This document shows, piece by piece, positions 51,145 through 61,203 of a stretch of 64,000 bases of DNA. Numbering within the stretch: position 1 is the stretch's first letter; each line of letters begins with the position of its first letter. The notes under the pieces are model-generated. The model did no database searches, was not told the DNA's origin, and saw nothing but the letters and a program-made list of their open reading frames with translations. The position numbers and the translations under genes are program-made. The stretch covers positions 17,383 to 81,382 of the forward strand of contig MKWE01000044.1 in the NCBI GenBank assembly GCA_001899585.1. Direction: 5' to 3'. This DNA comes from Rhodospirillales bacterium 70-18. GTDB taxonomy: Bacteria > Pseudomonadota > Alphaproteobacteria > Acetobacterales > Acetobacteraceae.

Positions 51145-51843
51145 ATGAGCGGCACGAAGAAGGCGCCGGCCAAGGCCGGCGGCAAGGCGGGCGGCAAGTC
51201 CGCAGGTGGCACGGGCGGTCCCGGCGCTGCTGTTATCCCGTCGCGCGGGCGCGGCGAGGTCAGCTACAAGCCGACCGCCGAGCCGAAGGCGGGCGCGGGC
51301 GCGGCGCCGCGCATGCAGCAGCGCTACATGGAGACGATCCGCAAGGCGCTGCAGGAGGAGTTCGGCTACACGAACCCCATGCAGGTGCCGAAGCTGGAGA
51401 AGATTGTCATCAACATGGGCGTCGGCGAAGCCTCCGGCGACCAGAAGAAGCTGGATGCGGCGCTGAGTGAACTGGCCCTGATCAGCGGCCAGCGGCCGGT
51501 GAAGACGGTGGCCAAGAAGGCGATCGCCGGCTTCAAGATCCGCAAGGGTCTGCCGATCGGCTGCAAGGTGACGCTGCGCAAGACCCGGATGTACGAGTTC
51601 CTCGATCGTCTGGTGACCATCGCGCTGCCGCGCGTGCGCGACTTCCGCGGCATTGGCGGCAAGGGCTTCGACGGGCGTGGCAACTTCGCCATGGGCATGA
51701 AGGAGCAGATCGTGTTCCCCGAGATCGTCTACGACAAGGTCGAGACGATCCGCGGCATGGACATCGTCTTCGTCACCAGCGCCCGTAGCGACGCCGAGGC
51801 GAAGGCCCTGCTGAAGCAGTTCGATATCCCGTTCGCCGCTTGA
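51145..51843 (+). CDS. rplE: 50S ribosomal protein L5 with N-terminal extension
   Basis: The 232-residue product is about 50 residues longer than usual L5 (roughly 180). The standard part begins near residue 56 ([20 protein letters not shown]) and continues with [26 protein letters not shown]-like [20 protein letters not shown] and [20 protein letters not shown]. The first 55 residues form a Lys/Gly/Ala/Pro-rich extension. ATG 51145 has AGGAGG before it, which supports the long form; an internal ATG at the MQQRY position (51313) would give the normal length. L5 binds 5S rRNA. Confidence 0.95.
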   Translation: MSGTKKAPAKAGGKAGGKSAGGTGGPGAAVIPSRGRGEVSYKPTAEPKAGAGAAPRMQQRYMETIRKALQEEFGYTNPMQVPKLEKIVINMGVGEASGDQKKLDAALSELALISGQRPVKTVAKKAIAGFKIRKGLPIGCKVTLRKTRMYEFLDRLVTIALPRVRDFRGIGGKGFDGRGNFAMGMKEQIVFPEIVYDKVETIRGMDIVFVTSARSDAEAKALLKQFDIPFAA

Positions 51844-51927
51844 GGCGACGGACCGGCTGAAGGCTTAACGACTATCGGTTTGGAAAACCGTCGGCTGCGG
51901 CCGACAGGTTCCGGAGGGTGAGACAGG

Positions 51928-52233
51928 ATGGCGAAGACGTCTGCGGTGAATCGCAATATCAAGCGAGAGCGGATGGCGGCGCGCGACAAGGGTAAGCGCG
52001 CGACTCTGAAGGCGATCGTGATGGACCGCACGCTGCCGGTCGAGGATCGGTTCGATGCGTCGATGAAGCTCGCGCAGTTGCCGCGCAACGGGGCCGCGAT
52101 CCGCGTGCGCCTGCGTTGCGAGATCACCGGCCGCGCGCGCGCCAACTACCGCAAGTTCAAGCTGTGCCGCATCGCGCTGCGTGATCTGGCCAGCTCGGGG
52201 CAGATCCCGGGCATGGTCAAGGCGAGCTGGTAA
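51928..52233 (+). CDS. rpsN: 30S ribosomal protein S14 (zinc-independent type)
   Basis: The 101-residue product [20 protein letters not shown] has the long, C-minus form: no CXXC pair is present, and the only Cys residues are [10 protein letters not shown] and [11 protein letters not shown]-terminal [17 protein letters not shown] is the family hallmark. It assembles in the 30S head. An 84-nt spacer precedes it, and rpsH follows after 12 nt. Confidence 0.97.
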   Translation: MAKTSAVNRNIKRERMAARDKGKRATLKAIVMDRTLPVEDRFDASMKLAQLPRNGAAIRVRLRCEITGRARANYRKFKLCRIALRDLASSGQIPGMVKASW

Positions 52234-52245
52234 GAGGTACGGCAC

Positions 52246-52644
52246 ATGTCACTATCCGATCCTGTGGGCGATATGCTCACACGCATCCGCAATGCGCAGC
52301 GTTCGCGCCATGCGGTGTGCGTCTCGCCGGCTTCCAAGCTGCGCGCCAACCTGCTGGATGCACTGAAGCGCGAGGGTTTCATCCGCGGCTTCTCCGCCGA
52401 GGAACTGCGCCCCGGCGTGTCGCAGCTGCGCATCGAGCTGAAGTACAACGAGGGTGAACCGGTGATCAAGGAGATCACCCGCGTGTCCAAACCGGGCCGC
52501 CGCGTCTATTCCAAGATCAAGGAATTGCCGCGCGTCTATGCCGGGCTGGGCATCTCCATCCTGTCGACCCCCCGTGGGGTGTTGAGCGACGCCGAGGCCC
52601 GCGCTGCCAATGTTGGCGGCGAAGTCCTCTGCCGCGTGTTCTGA
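52246..52644 (+). CDS. rpsH: 30S ribosomal protein S8
   Basis: The 132-residue product [20 protein letters not shown] contains [20 protein letters not shown] near 65-84 and [18 protein letters not shown] near 100-117, typical for S8. S8 binds the central domain of 16S rRNA and represses the spc operon in enterics. Spacing to rplF is 13 nt. Confidence 0.98.
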   Translation: MSLSDPVGDMLTRIRNAQRSRHAVCVSPASKLRANLLDALKREGFIRGFSAEELRPGVSQLRIELKYNEGEPVIKEITRVSKPGRRVYSKIKELPRVYAGLGISILSTPRGVLSDAEARAANVGGEVLCRVF

Positions 52645-52657
52645 GAAGGAACGGGCA

Positions 52658-53191
52658 ATGTCGCGCGTAGGTAAATATCCGGTCGAGATCCCGGCAGGCG
52701 TGCAGGTGGCGGTCATCGGCCGCACCCTCACCGCCAAGGGAAAACTCGGCGAAATGAAGCTCGACCTCACCGACAATGTCGATGCGATGGTCGATGGCAA
52801 CAAGGTGTCGGTGGCGCCGCGGGATAATTCCGCGCCGGCCCGCATGATGTGGGGCACCACGCGGGCGCTGGTCGCCAACATGGTTACCGGGGTCTCGGCG
52901 GGCTACGCCAAGACGCTGGAGATCACCGGCACCGGTTATCGCGCCGCGGTAAACGGCACGAATCTGGTGATCAACCTGGGCTTTTCGCACGACGTGGTCT
53001 ATGCGATCCCGGGCGGCATCAAGGTGACCTGCGAGAAGCCGACCTCGATCAAGGTCGAGGGCATGGACAAGCGTCTGGTCGGCCAGGTCTGCGCCGAGAT
53101 CCGCGCCTGGCGTCCGCCCGAGCCGTACAAGGGCAAGGGCGTGAAGTTCGAGGGCGAGGCGATCCGCCGCAAGGAAGGCAAGAAGAAGTAA
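52658..53191 (+). CDS. rplF: 50S ribosomal protein L6
   Basis: The 177-residue product from ATG 52658 ([20 protein letters not shown]) has both L6 repeats and the signature RRKEGKKK end, with [20 protein letters not shown] near 155-174. L6 lies near the factor-binding site. GAAGGAACGGG precedes the start; rplR follows 1 nt after the stop. Confidence 0.98.
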   Translation: MSRVGKYPVEIPAGVQVAVIGRTLTAKGKLGEMKLDLTDNVDAMVDGNKVSVAPRDNSAPARMMWGTTRALVANMVTGVSAGYAKTLEITGTGYRAAVNGTNLVINLGFSHDVVYAIPGGIKVTCEKPTSIKVEGMDKRLVGQVCAEIRAWRPPEPYKGKGVKFEGEAIRRKEGKKK

Positions 53192-53192
53192 G

Positions 53193-53555
53193 ATGAGCGA
53201 GAACAAGGAACTGCAGCAGCGCCGGCGGACTCGCCTGCGATTTCAGCTGCGCCGCAACTCGGGCGGGCGGGCGCGCCTGTCGGTGTTCCGTTCCGGCAAG
53301 CACATCTATGCCCAGGTCATCGACGACGTGGCCGGCAAGACCCTGGCCGCCGCTTCCAGCTTGGACCGGGCGCTGCGCGAGCAGCTCAAGACCGGCGCCG
53401 ACAAGGATGCGGCCACCGCGGTCGGCAAGCTGGTCGCCGAGCGGGCATTGGCGGTGGGCATCACCGCGGTGGTGTTCGATCGTGGCTCCTATCTGTATCA
53501 CGGCCGCGTCAAGGCGCTGGCCGAGGCCGCCCGTGAGGGCGGTCTGGCCTTCTGA
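53193..53555 (+). CDS. rplR: 50S ribosomal protein L18
   Basis: The 120-residue product has an Arg-rich N-terminus ([20 protein letters not shown]), [18 protein letters not shown] near 27-45 and [20 protein letters not shown] near 91-110. It binds 5S rRNA together with L5 and delivers it to the 50S subunit. Spacing to rpsE is 11 nt. Confidence 0.97.
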   Translation: MSENKELQQRRRTRLRFQLRRNSGGRARLSVFRSGKHIYAQVIDDVAGKTLAAASSLDRALREQLKTGADKDAATAVGKLVAERALAVGITAVVFDRGSYLYHGRVKALAEAAREGGLAF

Positions 53556-53566
53556 GGGGAAGCAGC

Positions 53567-54151
53567 ATGGCACGTGAACCGAGGGAAGGCCGTGGCGGCC
53601 GCGATCGCGACCGTGATCGCGACGGCGGCGACGACCTGATCGACAAGCTGGTCACCATCAACCGCGTCGCCAAGGTGGTGAAGGGTGGCCGTCGCTTCGC
53701 CTTCGCCGCCCTGGTGGTGGTCGGCGACCAGAAGGGCCGCGTCGGCTACGGCGCTGGCAAGGCGCGTGAGGTGCCGGAGGCCATCCGCAAGGCGACCGAC
53801 CGCGCCAAGCGCACCATGATCCGGGTGCCGATGAAGGAAGGCCGCACGCTGCACCACGACAGCAACGGCCACTTCGGCGCCGGTAAGGTCGTGCTGCGCA
53901 GCGCCGCCGCCGGCACCGGTATCATCGCCGGCGGCCCGATGCGCGCCGTCTTCGAAACGCTGGGGATCGGCGATGTGGTGGCCAAGAGCTTCGGCAGCCG
54001 CAATCCGCACAACATGGTCAAGGCGACGTTCGATGCCCTGCAGCGTTGCGCCAGCCCCCGTTCGGTGGCGGCGCGTCGTGGCAAGAAAGTGTCGGATCTG
54101 CTGGGCAAGCGCGACGGCGCCCCGGCCGCGCAGGAGGCAAGCGATGCCTGA
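53567..54151 (+). CDS. rpsE: 30S ribosomal protein S5
   Basis: The 194-residue product has the S5 domain motifs [20 protein letters not shown] near 27-46, [20 protein letters not shown] near 53-72 and [20 protein letters not shown] near 123-142. The N-terminus is an extra 20-residue stretch with RDRDRDRD repeats. S5 is involved in decoding accuracy and mRNA entry. It overlaps rpmD by 8 nt. Confidence 0.97.
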   Translation: MAREPREGRGGRDRDRDRDGGDDLIDKLVTINRVAKVVKGGRRFAFAALVVVGDQKGRVGYGAGKAREVPEAIRKATDRAKRTMIRVPMKEGRTLHHDSNGHFGAGKVVLRSAAAGTGIIAGGPMRAVFETLGIGDVVAKSFGSRNPHNMVKATFDALQRCASPRSVAARRGKKVSDLLGKRDGAPAAQEASDA

Positions 54152-54335
54152 GCAGAAGAAGGTTCGCGTCACCCAGGTCAATTCCGCGCTGGGCCGCAAG
54201 CCTGGCCAGAAGGAAACCCTGGTCGGCCTCGGGCTGAACAAGATCCGTCGCACGCGCGAGCTGGAGGATACTCCTTCGGTGCGCGGCATGATCCGCAAGG
54301 TTGCCCACCTGGTGAAGGTGGAGGAGCTGTCCTGA
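54144..54335 (+). CDS. rpmD: 50S ribosomal protein L30
   Basis: The 63-residue product from ATG 54144 ([20 protein letters not shown]) includes [20 protein letters not shown] near 26-45 and [15 protein letters not shown], the L30 ferredoxin-like fold. Its first 8 nt overlap the end of rpsE, and AGGAGG lies within rpsE just upstream. Confidence 0.96.
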   Translation: MPEQKKVRVTQVNSALGRKPGQKETLVGLGLNKIRRTRELEDTPSVRGMIRKVAHLVKVEELS

Positions 54336-54369
54336 CCCGCGACTCGGGCCAGGACGGAAAGGAACGGCG

Positions 54370-54855
54370 ATGAAGCTGAACGAACTGCGCGACAACCCCG
54401 GCTCGCGGCTGACCTCCAAGCGGCTCGGCCGCGGCATCGGCTCGGGCAAGGGCAAGACTTCCGGCAAGGGCGTCAAGGGCCAAAAGGCGCGCGAAGGCGT
54501 GGCACTGAACGGCTTCGAAGGCGGCCAGCTGCCGATCTACCGGCGACTGCCCAAGCGGGGGTTCAAGAACATCTTCCGCAAGACCTATGCCCCGGTGAAC
54601 CTGTCGGCGCTGGTCAAGGCGATCGAGGCTGGGCGCATCGATGCCGCCCAGCCGATCACCGAGGCGGTGCTGACCCAGGCGGGTCTGGTCCGCGGCGGCA
54701 AGGTGGACGGCGTCCGTCTGCTGGCCAACGGCGAGATCGCCATGGCGGTGAACGTCACCGTCTCCGGCGCTTCGGCGGCGGCGATCGCGGCGGTGCAGGC
54801 GGCCGGTGGCAGCGTCACCACGACGGTCGCGGCAAAGGCTGCGGCGGAAGCATAA
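54370..54855 (+). CDS. rplO: 50S ribosomal protein L15
   Basis: The 161-residue product has the Gly/Lys-rich N-terminal tail that threads through 23S rRNA ([20 protein letters not shown], residues 19-38), [20 protein letters not shown] near 52-71 and the globular C-terminal domain. The end is Ala-rich. A 173-nt spacer with a 10-bp GC hairpin (54976-55008) follows before secY. Confidence 0.97.
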   Translation: MKLNELRDNPGSRLTSKRLGRGIGSGKGKTSGKGVKGQKAREGVALNGFEGGQLPIYRRLPKRGFKNIFRKTYAPVNLSALVKAIEAGRIDAAQPITEAVLTQAGLVRGGKVDGVRLLANGEIAMAVNVTVSGASAAAIAAVQAAGGSVTTTVAAKAAAEA

Positions 54856-54975
54856 GGCGGGTCAGCGACTGGCTCCCGGACTCCACGCTTCCGGGGGAGG
54901 TTCTGGCGCTCGGCCCTGGTGGGGCTCGGGGGCAACGCCCCGCCTTCCTTCCTGGCCCCTGACCGGCTAAGAAAA

Positions 54976-55008
54976 CGCGGCGCCGCGGACCCACCCGCCG
55001 GCGCCGCG
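54976..55008 (+). promoter_or_regulatory. Hairpin in the rplO-secY spacer
   Basis: CGCGGCGCCG (54976-54985) pairs with CGGCGCCGCG (54999-55008) around a 13-nt loop, 20 nt before the secY start. No U run follows. It may be an RNA processing or partial attenuation site that lowers secY-adk relative to the ribosomal genes. Confidence 0.4.
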
Positions 55009-55028
55009 CGCAATTTGGGGATACGCAC

Positions 55029-56375
55029 ATGGCGTCGGCGGCCGAACAACTCGCGGCAAGCATGAACCTCGGTCTGCTCTCCAAGGCAACCGAGCTCAAG
55101 AAGCGCATCTGGTTCACCCTGGGGGCGCTGCTGGTCTATCGGGTCGGCACCTACATCCCGGTGCCGGGGGTCGACGCCTCGGTAATGGGCGAGATGTTGG
55201 CCCAGCACGGCGGCGGCATCCTGGGCATGTTCGACATGTTCAGCGGCGGCGCGCTCGGCCGCATGACGGTGTTCGCGCTGAACATCATGCCCTACATCAG
55301 CGCCAGCATCATCATCCAGCTCATGACGGCGGCCATCCCCTCGCTGGAAACCCTCAAGAAGGAGGGTGAGAGCGGCCGCAAGAAGCTGAACCAGTACACC
55401 CGCTACCTCACCGTGCTGATTGCCATGGTGCAGTCCTATGGCATCGCCATCGGGCTGGAGGGCATGCGCGGCAGCTTCGGCGCGGCGGTGATCGACCCGG
55501 GGCCGTTCTTCATCATCTCCAGCGTCGTCACCCTGGTCGGCGGCACCATGTTCCTGATGTGGCTGGGCGAGCAGATCACCGCGCGCGGCATCGGCAATGG
55601 CACCAGCCTGATCATCTTCGCCGGCATCGTCGCCAACGTGCCGCACGCCCTGGCCACCCTGCTGGAACTCGGCCGTACCGGCGCGCTGAGCCCGATCTTC
55701 ATCCTGATCTTCCTGGTCATCGCGGTGGCCGTGGTCGCCTTCATCGTGTTCATGGAGCGCGCCCAGCGTCGCATCGTCATCCAGTACCCCAAGCGCCAGG
55801 TCGGCCAGCGCATGTTCGGCGGCGACTCGACGCATATGCCGCTTAAGATCAACACCTCGGGCGTCATCCCGCCGATCTTCGCCAGTTCCATCCTGCTGGT
55901 GCCCGCCACCATCGCCGGCTTCTCGGGTGGGGCCGGCGGCTCCGGCATCCTGCAGACCATCGGTGCGGCCCTGGCGCATGGCGAGCCGCTGTACATGGTC
56001 ACCTACGCGGCCATGATCATCTTCTTCAGCTATTTCTATACGGCGGTCGTGTTCAACCCCGAGGAGACCGCCGACAACCTGAAGAAATACGGCGGATTCG
56101 TCCCCGGAATTCGCCCCGGCCGGTCAACGGCCGACTATTTCGACCATATCCTCACCCGCCTGACCACGGTCGGCGCCCTCTATCTCTGCGTCGTCTGCCT
56201 GCTGCCGGAGGTGCTGATCAGCAAATACGGCGTGCCGTTCTACTTCGGCGGCACCAGCCTGATGATTATCGTCTCGGTCACCATGGACACGGTAACGCAG
56301 ATCCAGTCTCATCTGCTCGCGCATCAATACGAGGGCCTTATCAAGAAGGCGCGGGTGAAGGGACGGGGTCGTTGA
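55029..56375 (+). CDS. secY: Protein translocase subunit SecY
   Basis: The 448-residue product has ten membrane helices with the SecY signatures: the plug region [20 protein letters not shown] near 55-75, [20 protein letters not shown] near 88-107, and the cytosolic loop [20 protein letters not shown] near 360-380. It forms the SecYEG channel in the inner membrane. It is in the spc operon after rplO, and its TGA overlaps the adk TTG start by 4 nt. Confidence 0.98.
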   Translation: MASAAEQLAASMNLGLLSKATELKKRIWFTLGALLVYRVGTYIPVPGVDASVMGEMLAQHGGGILGMFDMFSGGALGRMTVFALNIMPYISASIIIQLMTAAIPSLETLKKEGESGRKKLNQYTRYLTVLIAMVQSYGIAIGLEGMRGSFGAAVIDPGPFFIISSVVTLVGGTMFLMWLGEQITARGIGNGTSLIIFAGIVANVPHALATLLELGRTGALSPIFILIFLVIAVAVVAFIVFMERAQRRIVIQYPKRQVGQRMFGGDSTHMPLKINTSGVIPPIFASSILLVPATIAGFSGGAGGSGILQTIGAALAHGEPLYMVTYAAMIIFFSYFYTAVVFNPEETADNLKKYGGFVPGIRPGRSTADYFDHILTRLTTVGALYLCVVCLLPEVLISKYGVPFYFGGTSLMIIVSVTMDTVTQIQSHLLAHQYEGLIKKARVKGRGR

Positions 56376-57037
56376 ATCTGATATTGCTGGGGCCGCCAGG
56401 GGCGGGAAAAGGGACACAGGCGCGGCGGTTGCAGGATCGCTACGGCATCGTGCAGATCTCCACCGGAGACATGCTGCGCGCCGAGGTGGCCGCCGGAACC
56501 CCGGTTGGCCTGCAGGCCAAGGCGGTGATGGCCGCCGGGCAACTGGTGTCCGACGACATCCTGATCCGCATGCTGGCCGACCGTATCGCACGGCCGGACT
56601 GCGCGAAGGGCTTCATCCTCGACGGCTTCCCGCGCACCGTGCCGCAGGCCGAGGCGCTGGACGGCATGCTGGCCTCCAAGGGCCTGGCGCTGGACGCAGT
56701 GGTGGAGTTGCGGGTGGACGACGCCGCCCTGGTCGATCGCATCGCTGGGCGCTTCACCTGTGCCACCTGCGGCGCCGGCTACCACGACACATTCCAGCCG
56801 CCGAAGGTGGCCGGGGTGTGCGATGTCTGCGGCGGCACCACGTTCACCCGTCGCGCCGACGACAAGCGCGAGACGGTCGCCGCCCGCCTGGCCGCCTACC
56901 ACAGCCAGACCGCGCCGATCCTGCCGCATTACGCCGCGCAGGGCCGCCTGCACGAGGTGGATGGCATGGCCGAGATCGATAGCGTGACGGCGGCGCTGGT
57001 GGCGTTGCTTGATGGCCTGCGGGGCAGACCTGCGTGA
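56372..57037 (+). CDS. adk: Adenylate kinase, zinc-finger LID type
   Basis: The 221-residue product starts at TTG 56372, inside the secY stop region. The P-loop GPPGAGKGT is at residues 7-15, the AMP-binding [10 protein letters not shown] near 30-39 and [10 protein letters not shown] near 80-89. The LID carries four cysteines (C130, C133, C150, C153) for zinc. It balances ATP, ADP and AMP. The TTG start and TTGA overlap imply translational coupling to secY. Confidence 0.96.
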   Translation: MNLILLGPPGAGKGTQARRLQDRYGIVQISTGDMLRAEVAAGTPVGLQAKAVMAAGQLVSDDILIRMLADRIARPDCAKGFILDGFPRTVPQAEALDGMLASKGLALDAVVELRVDDAALVDRIAGRFTCATCGAGYHDTFQPPKVAGVCDVCGGTTFTRRADDKRETVAARLAAYHSQTAPILPHYAAQGRLHEVDGMAEIDSVTAALVALLDGLRGRPA

Positions 57038-57075
57038 AGCATTGGGGCTGTTCACGAGAAGTTGATCGACATGCG

Positions 57076-57103
57076 TTGACTCCCGGGGGCGCGTCGCTAT
57101 AGT
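57076..57103 (+). promoter_or_regulatory. Promoter of the rpsM-rpsK-rpoA-rplQ operon
   Basis: TTGACT (57076-57081) and TATAGT (57098-57103) are 16 nt apart, close to consensus, in a GC-rich spacer 39 nt after adk. Downstream before rpsM the leader folds into at least three hairpins, including GCCGGGC/GCCCGGC (57218-57240) and CCAGGA-GCGA-TCCTGG (57244-57259), the last adjoining the ribosome-binding region. Confidence 0.7.
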
Positions 57104-57279
57104 GCGCGCCCTTGGCGGTACCTGCCTGATGTAGGTGCCGTCCCTGTGTTTTACCTAACGCCTCGCGGCGCCGCACCGGGCAGACAGCCCAGCGGAACCC
57201 GCGGGGCAGATCAGACAGCCGGGCGCGCAGCGTGCCCGGCCTGCCAGGAGCGATCCTGGTGTTGAAGGAGTGACAGAGC

Positions 57280-57657
57280 GTGGCGCGTATTGCCGGCGTG
57301 AATATCCCGACCAACAAGCGGGTCACCATCAGCCTTCGCTACATTTTCGGCATCGGGCCGGCCAAGGCGCAGGACATCTGCACCCGCCTGGCGATCCCCG
57401 ACGATCGCCGCGTGAACCAGCTCTCCGATGAGGAGGTGCTGCGCATCCGCGAACTGATCGACCGCGAATACCGCGTTGAAGGCGATCTGCGGCGTGAGAC
57501 CGCGATGAACATCAAGCGGCTGATGGACCTGGGCTGCTATCGCGGCCTGCGTCATCGTCGCGGCCTGCCGGTTCGCGGCCAGCGCACCCACACCAACGCC
57601 CGCACCCGCAAGGGCAAGGCCGTGGCGATCGCCGGCAAGAAGAAGGTGACGAAGTAG
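57280..57657 (+). CDS. rpsM: 30S ribosomal protein S13
   Basis: The 125-residue product from GTG 57280 ([20 protein letters not shown]) has [17 protein letters not shown] near 22-38 and the C-terminal [20 protein letters not shown] near 89-108. It contacts P-site tRNA and L5. AAGGAG lies 12 nt upstream. It is first in the alpha operon with its own promoter; rpsD is not part of this operon here. Confidence 0.97.
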   Translation: MARIAGVNIPTNKRVTISLRYIFGIGPAKAQDICTRLAIPDDRRVNQLSDEEVLRIRELIDREYRVEGDLRRETAMNIKRLMDLGCYRGLRHRRGLPVRGQRTHTNARTRKGKAVAIAGKKKVTK

Positions 57658-57758
57658 GGGGCCCCCCTTCTTTCCTCCCTGCCGGCCCACTGAATTCCGC
57701 TGCGGCGCCGCCGGTCCTCTGGCGCGCCGCAGCCCATCGTTGGATAGGACAGCTGCAT

Positions 57759-58148
57759 ATGGCCAAGCCAGCCGCGCGCCCGCGTCGCAAAGAGCGCAAG
57801 AACATCACGTCCGGCGTGGCCCATGTGGCCGCAACGTTCAACAACACCATGATCACCATCACCGACGCGCAGGGCAATGCCATCGCCTGGTCGTCGGCCG
57901 GCAGCCAGGGCTTCAAGGGCAGCCGGAAGTCCACCCCCTACGCCGCCCAGGTTGCCGCCGAGGACGCCGGCAAGAAGGCCCGCGAGCACGGTATGGAGAC
58001 GCTGGAGATCGAGGTCAGCGGCCCCGGCTCGGGCCGCGAGAGCGCGCTGCGCGCCCTGCAGGCCGTCGGCTTCAGCATCACCACCATCCGCGACATGACC
58101 CCGGTGCCCCATAATGGTTGCCGCCCGCGCAAGCGTCGCCGCGTCTGA
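57759..58148 (+). CDS. rpsK: 30S ribosomal protein S11
   Basis: The 129-residue product has [20 protein letters not shown] near 24-43, [20 protein letters not shown] near 46-65 and the C-terminal [18 protein letters not shown] that is near universal, including the Asn-Gly prone to isoaspartate formation. It lines the mRNA exit platform. Spacing to rpoA is 130 nt. Confidence 0.98.
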   Translation: MAKPAARPRRKERKNITSGVAHVAATFNNTMITITDAQGNAIAWSSAGSQGFKGSRKSTPYAAQVAAEDAGKKAREHGMETLEIEVSGPGSGRESALRALQAVGFSITTIRDMTPVPHNGCRPRKRRRV

Positions 58149-58278
58149 ACCCGCCTGACCGCGCCGGCCCGGCCCGCCTGCCCCCGCAGGTGGCGCCAGG
58201 GTTGGCAACCCGTTGCGGCCTCCCCCCATCCAGTCGGCCGGCCCTCTCCGCCGGCCCACGCCGCGAGGTATCCTTCGA

Positions 58279-59310
58279 ATGAGACTCAGCTCGGTCCTGC
58301 AGAAGAACTGGCAGTCGCTCATCAAGCCGGAAAAGCTTGACGTCGAACCCGGCTCCGATCCGTCGCGCACGGCCACCATTGTCGCCGAGCCGCTGGAGCG
58401 TGGCTTCGGCATGACGCTCGGCAACGCCATCCGCCGCATCCTGCTGTCCTCGCTCCAGGGCGCTGCCGTGACGGCGGTGCAGATCGACGGAGTGCTGCAC
58501 GAGTTCAGCTCCATCGCCGGCGTCCGCGAGGACGTCACCGATATCGTGCTGAACATCAAGCAACTCGCCCTGCGCATGCACGGTGACGGCCCGAAGCGCA
58601 TGGTGCTGACCGCCACCGGCCCCGGCGAGGTCAAGGCCAGCCAGATCCAGGCCGGCCACGACATCGAGGTGATGAACCCCGACCTGGTCATCTGCACGCT
58701 CGACGACGGCATCAAGCTCGGCATGGAATTCACCGTGCAGATGGGCAAGGGCTACGTCGCCGCCGCCGCCAACCGGCCGGAAGACGCGCCGATCGGCCTG
58801 ATCCCGGTCGACAGCATCTTCTCCCCGGTCCGCCGCGTGTCCTACAAGGTGGAGCCGACCCGCGTCGGCCAGGTCACCGACTACGACAAGCTGCTGCTGA
58901 CGGTGGAAACCAACGGCGCGGTCGCGCCCGAGGACGCGGTGGCGCTCGCCTCGCGCATCCTGCAGGACCAGCTTCAGCTGTTCATCAACTTCGACGAGCC
59001 GCAGCAGCTGCGCACGGAGGAGCCGCAGGACGACCTGCCGTTCAACCGCAACCTGCTGCGCAAGGTCGATGAGCTGGAACTGTCGGTCCGCAGCGCCAAC
59101 TGCCTGAAGAACGATAACATCGTCTACATCGGCGACCTGGTGCAGAAATCCGAGCAGGAGATGCTGCGCACCCCGAATTTCGGGCGCAAGTCGCTGAACG
59201 AGATCAAGGAGGTGCTGTCCTCCATGGGCCTTTCGCTGGGCATGACCGTGTCCGGCTGGCCGCCCGAGAATGTCGAAGATCTGGCCAAGCGGCTCGAAGA
59301 GCCGTTCTGA
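58279..59310 (+). CDS. rpoA: RNA polymerase subunit alpha
   Basis: The 343-residue product from ATG 58279 begins [20 protein letters not shown]; the N-terminal dimerisation domain has [20 protein letters not shown] near 36-55 and the C-terminal domain has [20 protein letters not shown] near 262-281 and [20 protein letters not shown] near 297-316, the DNA/UP-element and activator contact region. rplQ follows after 27 nt. Confidence 0.98.
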   Translation: MRLSSVLQKNWQSLIKPEKLDVEPGSDPSRTATIVAEPLERGFGMTLGNAIRRILLSSLQGAAVTAVQIDGVLHEFSSIAGVREDVTDIVLNIKQLALRMHGDGPKRMVLTATGPGEVKASQIQAGHDIEVMNPDLVICTLDDGIKLGMEFTVQMGKGYVAAAANRPEDAPIGLIPVDSIFSPVRRVSYKVEPTRVGQVTDYDKLLLTVETNGAVAPEDAVALASRILQDQLQLFINFDEPQQLRTEEPQDDLPFNRNLLRKVDELELSVRSANCLKNDNIVYIGDLVQKSEQEMLRTPNFGRKSLNEIKEVLSSMGLSLGMTVSGWPPENVEDLAKRLEEPF

Positions 59311-59337
59311 GGCCCCGTCGAAATAGGAGTCTAGACC

Positions 59338-59760
59338 ATGCGTCACGGGGTTGCCGGCCGTAAGCTCGGCGTTACCACTTCCCACCGCTTCGCCATGTTC
59401 CGCAACCTGGCGCACGCGCTCATCAAGCACGAGCAGATCACCACCACGCTGCCCAAGGCGAAGGAGCTTCGGCCGGTCGCCGAGAAGCTGATCACCCTGG
59501 GCAAGCGCGGCGGCCTTCATGCCCGCCGCCAAGCCTATGCCCAGCTGCGCGACGACGTGATCGTCGCCAAGCTGTTCTCCACCCTGGCCGAGCGCTACAA
59601 GGGCCGCCCCGGCGGCTATTGCCGCGTGCTGAAGGCCGGCATCCGCTACGGCGACGCCGCCGACATGGCGGTGATCGAACTGGTCGACCGCGATCCCTCC
59701 GCCAAGGGCCTGGACAGCGGCCCCAAGCCCGAGACCGCGCCCGACTCCGAGAGCGAGTAA
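59338..59760 (+). CDS. rplQ: 50S ribosomal protein L17
   Basis: The 140-residue product [20 protein letters not shown] has [20 protein letters not shown] near 22-41 and [20 protein letters not shown] near 91-110. It has a short acidic C-terminal tail ([12 protein letters not shown]). It closes the alpha operon; a strong terminator begins 29 nt after the stop. Confidence 0.97.
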   Translation: MRHGVAGRKLGVTTSHRFAMFRNLAHALIKHEQITTTLPKAKELRPVAEKLITLGKRGGLHARRQAYAQLRDDVIVAKLFSTLAERYKGRPGGYCRVLKAGIRYGDAADMAVIELVDRDPSAKGLDSGPKPETAPDSESE

Positions 59761-59788
59761 TCCCGGCCGTCATCGCAGCGATCCAGGG

Positions 59789-59810
59789 AACCGGCCGCAA
59801 GGCCGGTTTT
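59789..59810 (+). terminator. Intrinsic terminator of the alpha operon
   Basis: AACCGGCC (59789-59796) pairs with GGCCGGTT (59801-59808) around a GCAA tetraloop, followed by TTCTGCATTTC. The stable loop, position right after rplQ and T-rich tail make this a confident rho-independent terminator. Confidence 0.85.
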
Positions 59811-59877
59811 CTGCATTTCGCCCCGTTCTGTGCCATTCTGCGCACCTGCCGGCCCCTCCCGAGCTGGAACCACGCAA

Positions 59878-61203
59878 GTGCCCCCCGCCTCCCGCCCTCC
59901 TGACGACCTCCTCGCCGGCGTCGCCCCTCCGGCGCCAACGGGTGTCCACCCGCTGGCCGACCGCCTGCGCCCGCGCAGCCTCGCCGATGTCGTCGGCCAG
60001 GACCACCTGCTCGGCCCCGCCGGCACGCTCACCCGCATGCTCGACCGCGGCTCGCTGGCCTCGCTGATCCTCTGGGGGCCACCGGGTGTCGGCAAGACCA
60101 CCATCGCCCGCCTGCTCGCCGAGCGCGCCAATCTGCGCTTTGTCCAGCTCTCGGCCGTCTTCTCCGGCGTCGCCGACCTCAAGCGCACCTTCGACGAGGC
60201 CCGCCGCCGGCCGGGCGGGCAGGGCACCCTGCTGTTCGTGGACGAGATCCACCGCTTCAACCGCGCCCAGCAGGACGGTTTCCTGCCGGTGGTCGAGGAC
60301 GGCACCATCACCCTCGTCGGCGCCACCACCGAGAACCCCTCCTTCGCCCTCAATGGCGCGCTGCTCTCCCGCTGCCAGGTCCTGGTGCTGCGCCGGCTGG
60401 ACGATGACGGCCTGGAACGCCTGCTCGCCCGCGCCGAGGGCGAGGCCCACGCCCTGCCGCTCACCCAGGAGGCCCGCGCCACGCTGCGCGCCATGGCCGA
60501 CGGCGACGGCCGCTACCTCCTCAACATGGCCGAGCAGCTCCAGGCGTTGCCGCCCGGCACCGAGCCGCTCGACGTTCCCGCCCTGTCCGACCTGCTCGCC
60601 AAGCGCGCCGCCCTCTACGACAAGGACCGTGAGGAGCATTACAACCTCATTTCCGCCCTGCACAAAGCCCTGCGCGGCTCCGACCCCGACGCCGCGCTCT
60701 ACTGGTATGCCCGCATGCTTACCGGCGGCGAAGACCCGCGCTACATCGCCCGCCGCCTCGTCCGCTTCGCCAGCGAGGATATCGGCATGGCCGACCCGCA
60801 GGCCCTGGTACAGGCCCTCGCCGCCTGGGAGGCCTATGAGCGCCTCGGCAGCCCCGAGGGTGAGCTCATGATCGCCCAGGCCGTCGTCTACCTCGGCAGC
60901 GCCCCCAAATCGAACGCCCTCTACGCCGCCATCGGCGCCGCCCGCCGCGCCGCCGCCGGCACCGGCAGCCTGATGCCGCCGGCCCATATCCTCAACGCCC
61001 CCACCAAGCTGATGAAGCAGCTCGGCTACGGCGCCGGCTACGCCTACGACCACGACACCGAGGACGCCTTCTCCGGCCAGAACTACTTCCCCGACGGCAT
61101 GCCCCGCCAGGAATTCTACCGCCCGAAAGACCGTGGTTTCGAACGCGAGATCGCCAAACGCATGGCCTACTGGGCCACTCTCCGGAAAGAACGCGGCCAA
61201 TGA
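59878..61203 (+). CDS. rarA: Replication-associated recombination protein A (AAA+ ATPase)
   Basis: GTG 59878 is preferred (product 441 residues, beginning at PPASRPPDDLLAG); GTG 59830 would add 16 residues. Motifs are clear: RLRPRSLADVVGQDHLLGP near 25, Walker A GPPGVGKTT near 65, Walker B LLFVDEIHRF near 118, sensor 1 GATTENPSF near 143, and the C-terminal AEQLQ and DIGMADPQAL regions. RarA (MgsA) acts at stalled replication forks with RecA and SSB. The stop overlaps the start of the pseudouridine synthase gene by 4 nt. Confidence 0.93.
   Translation: MPPASRPPDDLLAGVAPPAPTGVHPLADRLRPRSLADVVGQDHLLGPAGTLTRMLDRGSLASLILWGPPGVGKTTIARLLAERANLRFVQLSAVFSGVADLKRTFDEARRRPGGQGTLLFVDEIHRFNRAQQDGFLPVVEDGTITLVGATTENPSFALNGALLSRCQVLVLRRLDDDGLERLLARAEGEAHALPLTQEARATLRAMADGDGRYLLNMAEQLQALPPGTEPLDVPALSDLLAKRAALYDKDREEHYNLISALHKALRGSDPDAALYWYARMLTGGEDPRYIARRLVRFASEDIGMADPQALVQALAAWEAYERLGSPEGELMIAQAVVYLGSAPKSNALYAAIGAARRAAAGTGSLMPPAHILNAPTKLMKQLGYGAGYAYDHDTEDAFSGQNYFPDGMPRQEFYRPKDRGFEREIAKRMAYWATLRKERGQ

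Noticed and set aside
57104..57279. Possible tRNA or small RNA gene between adk and rpsM
   Set aside because: Several hairpins exist but no cloverleaf, T-loop GTTCRA box or CCA end was found; it is better read as the alpha operon leader.
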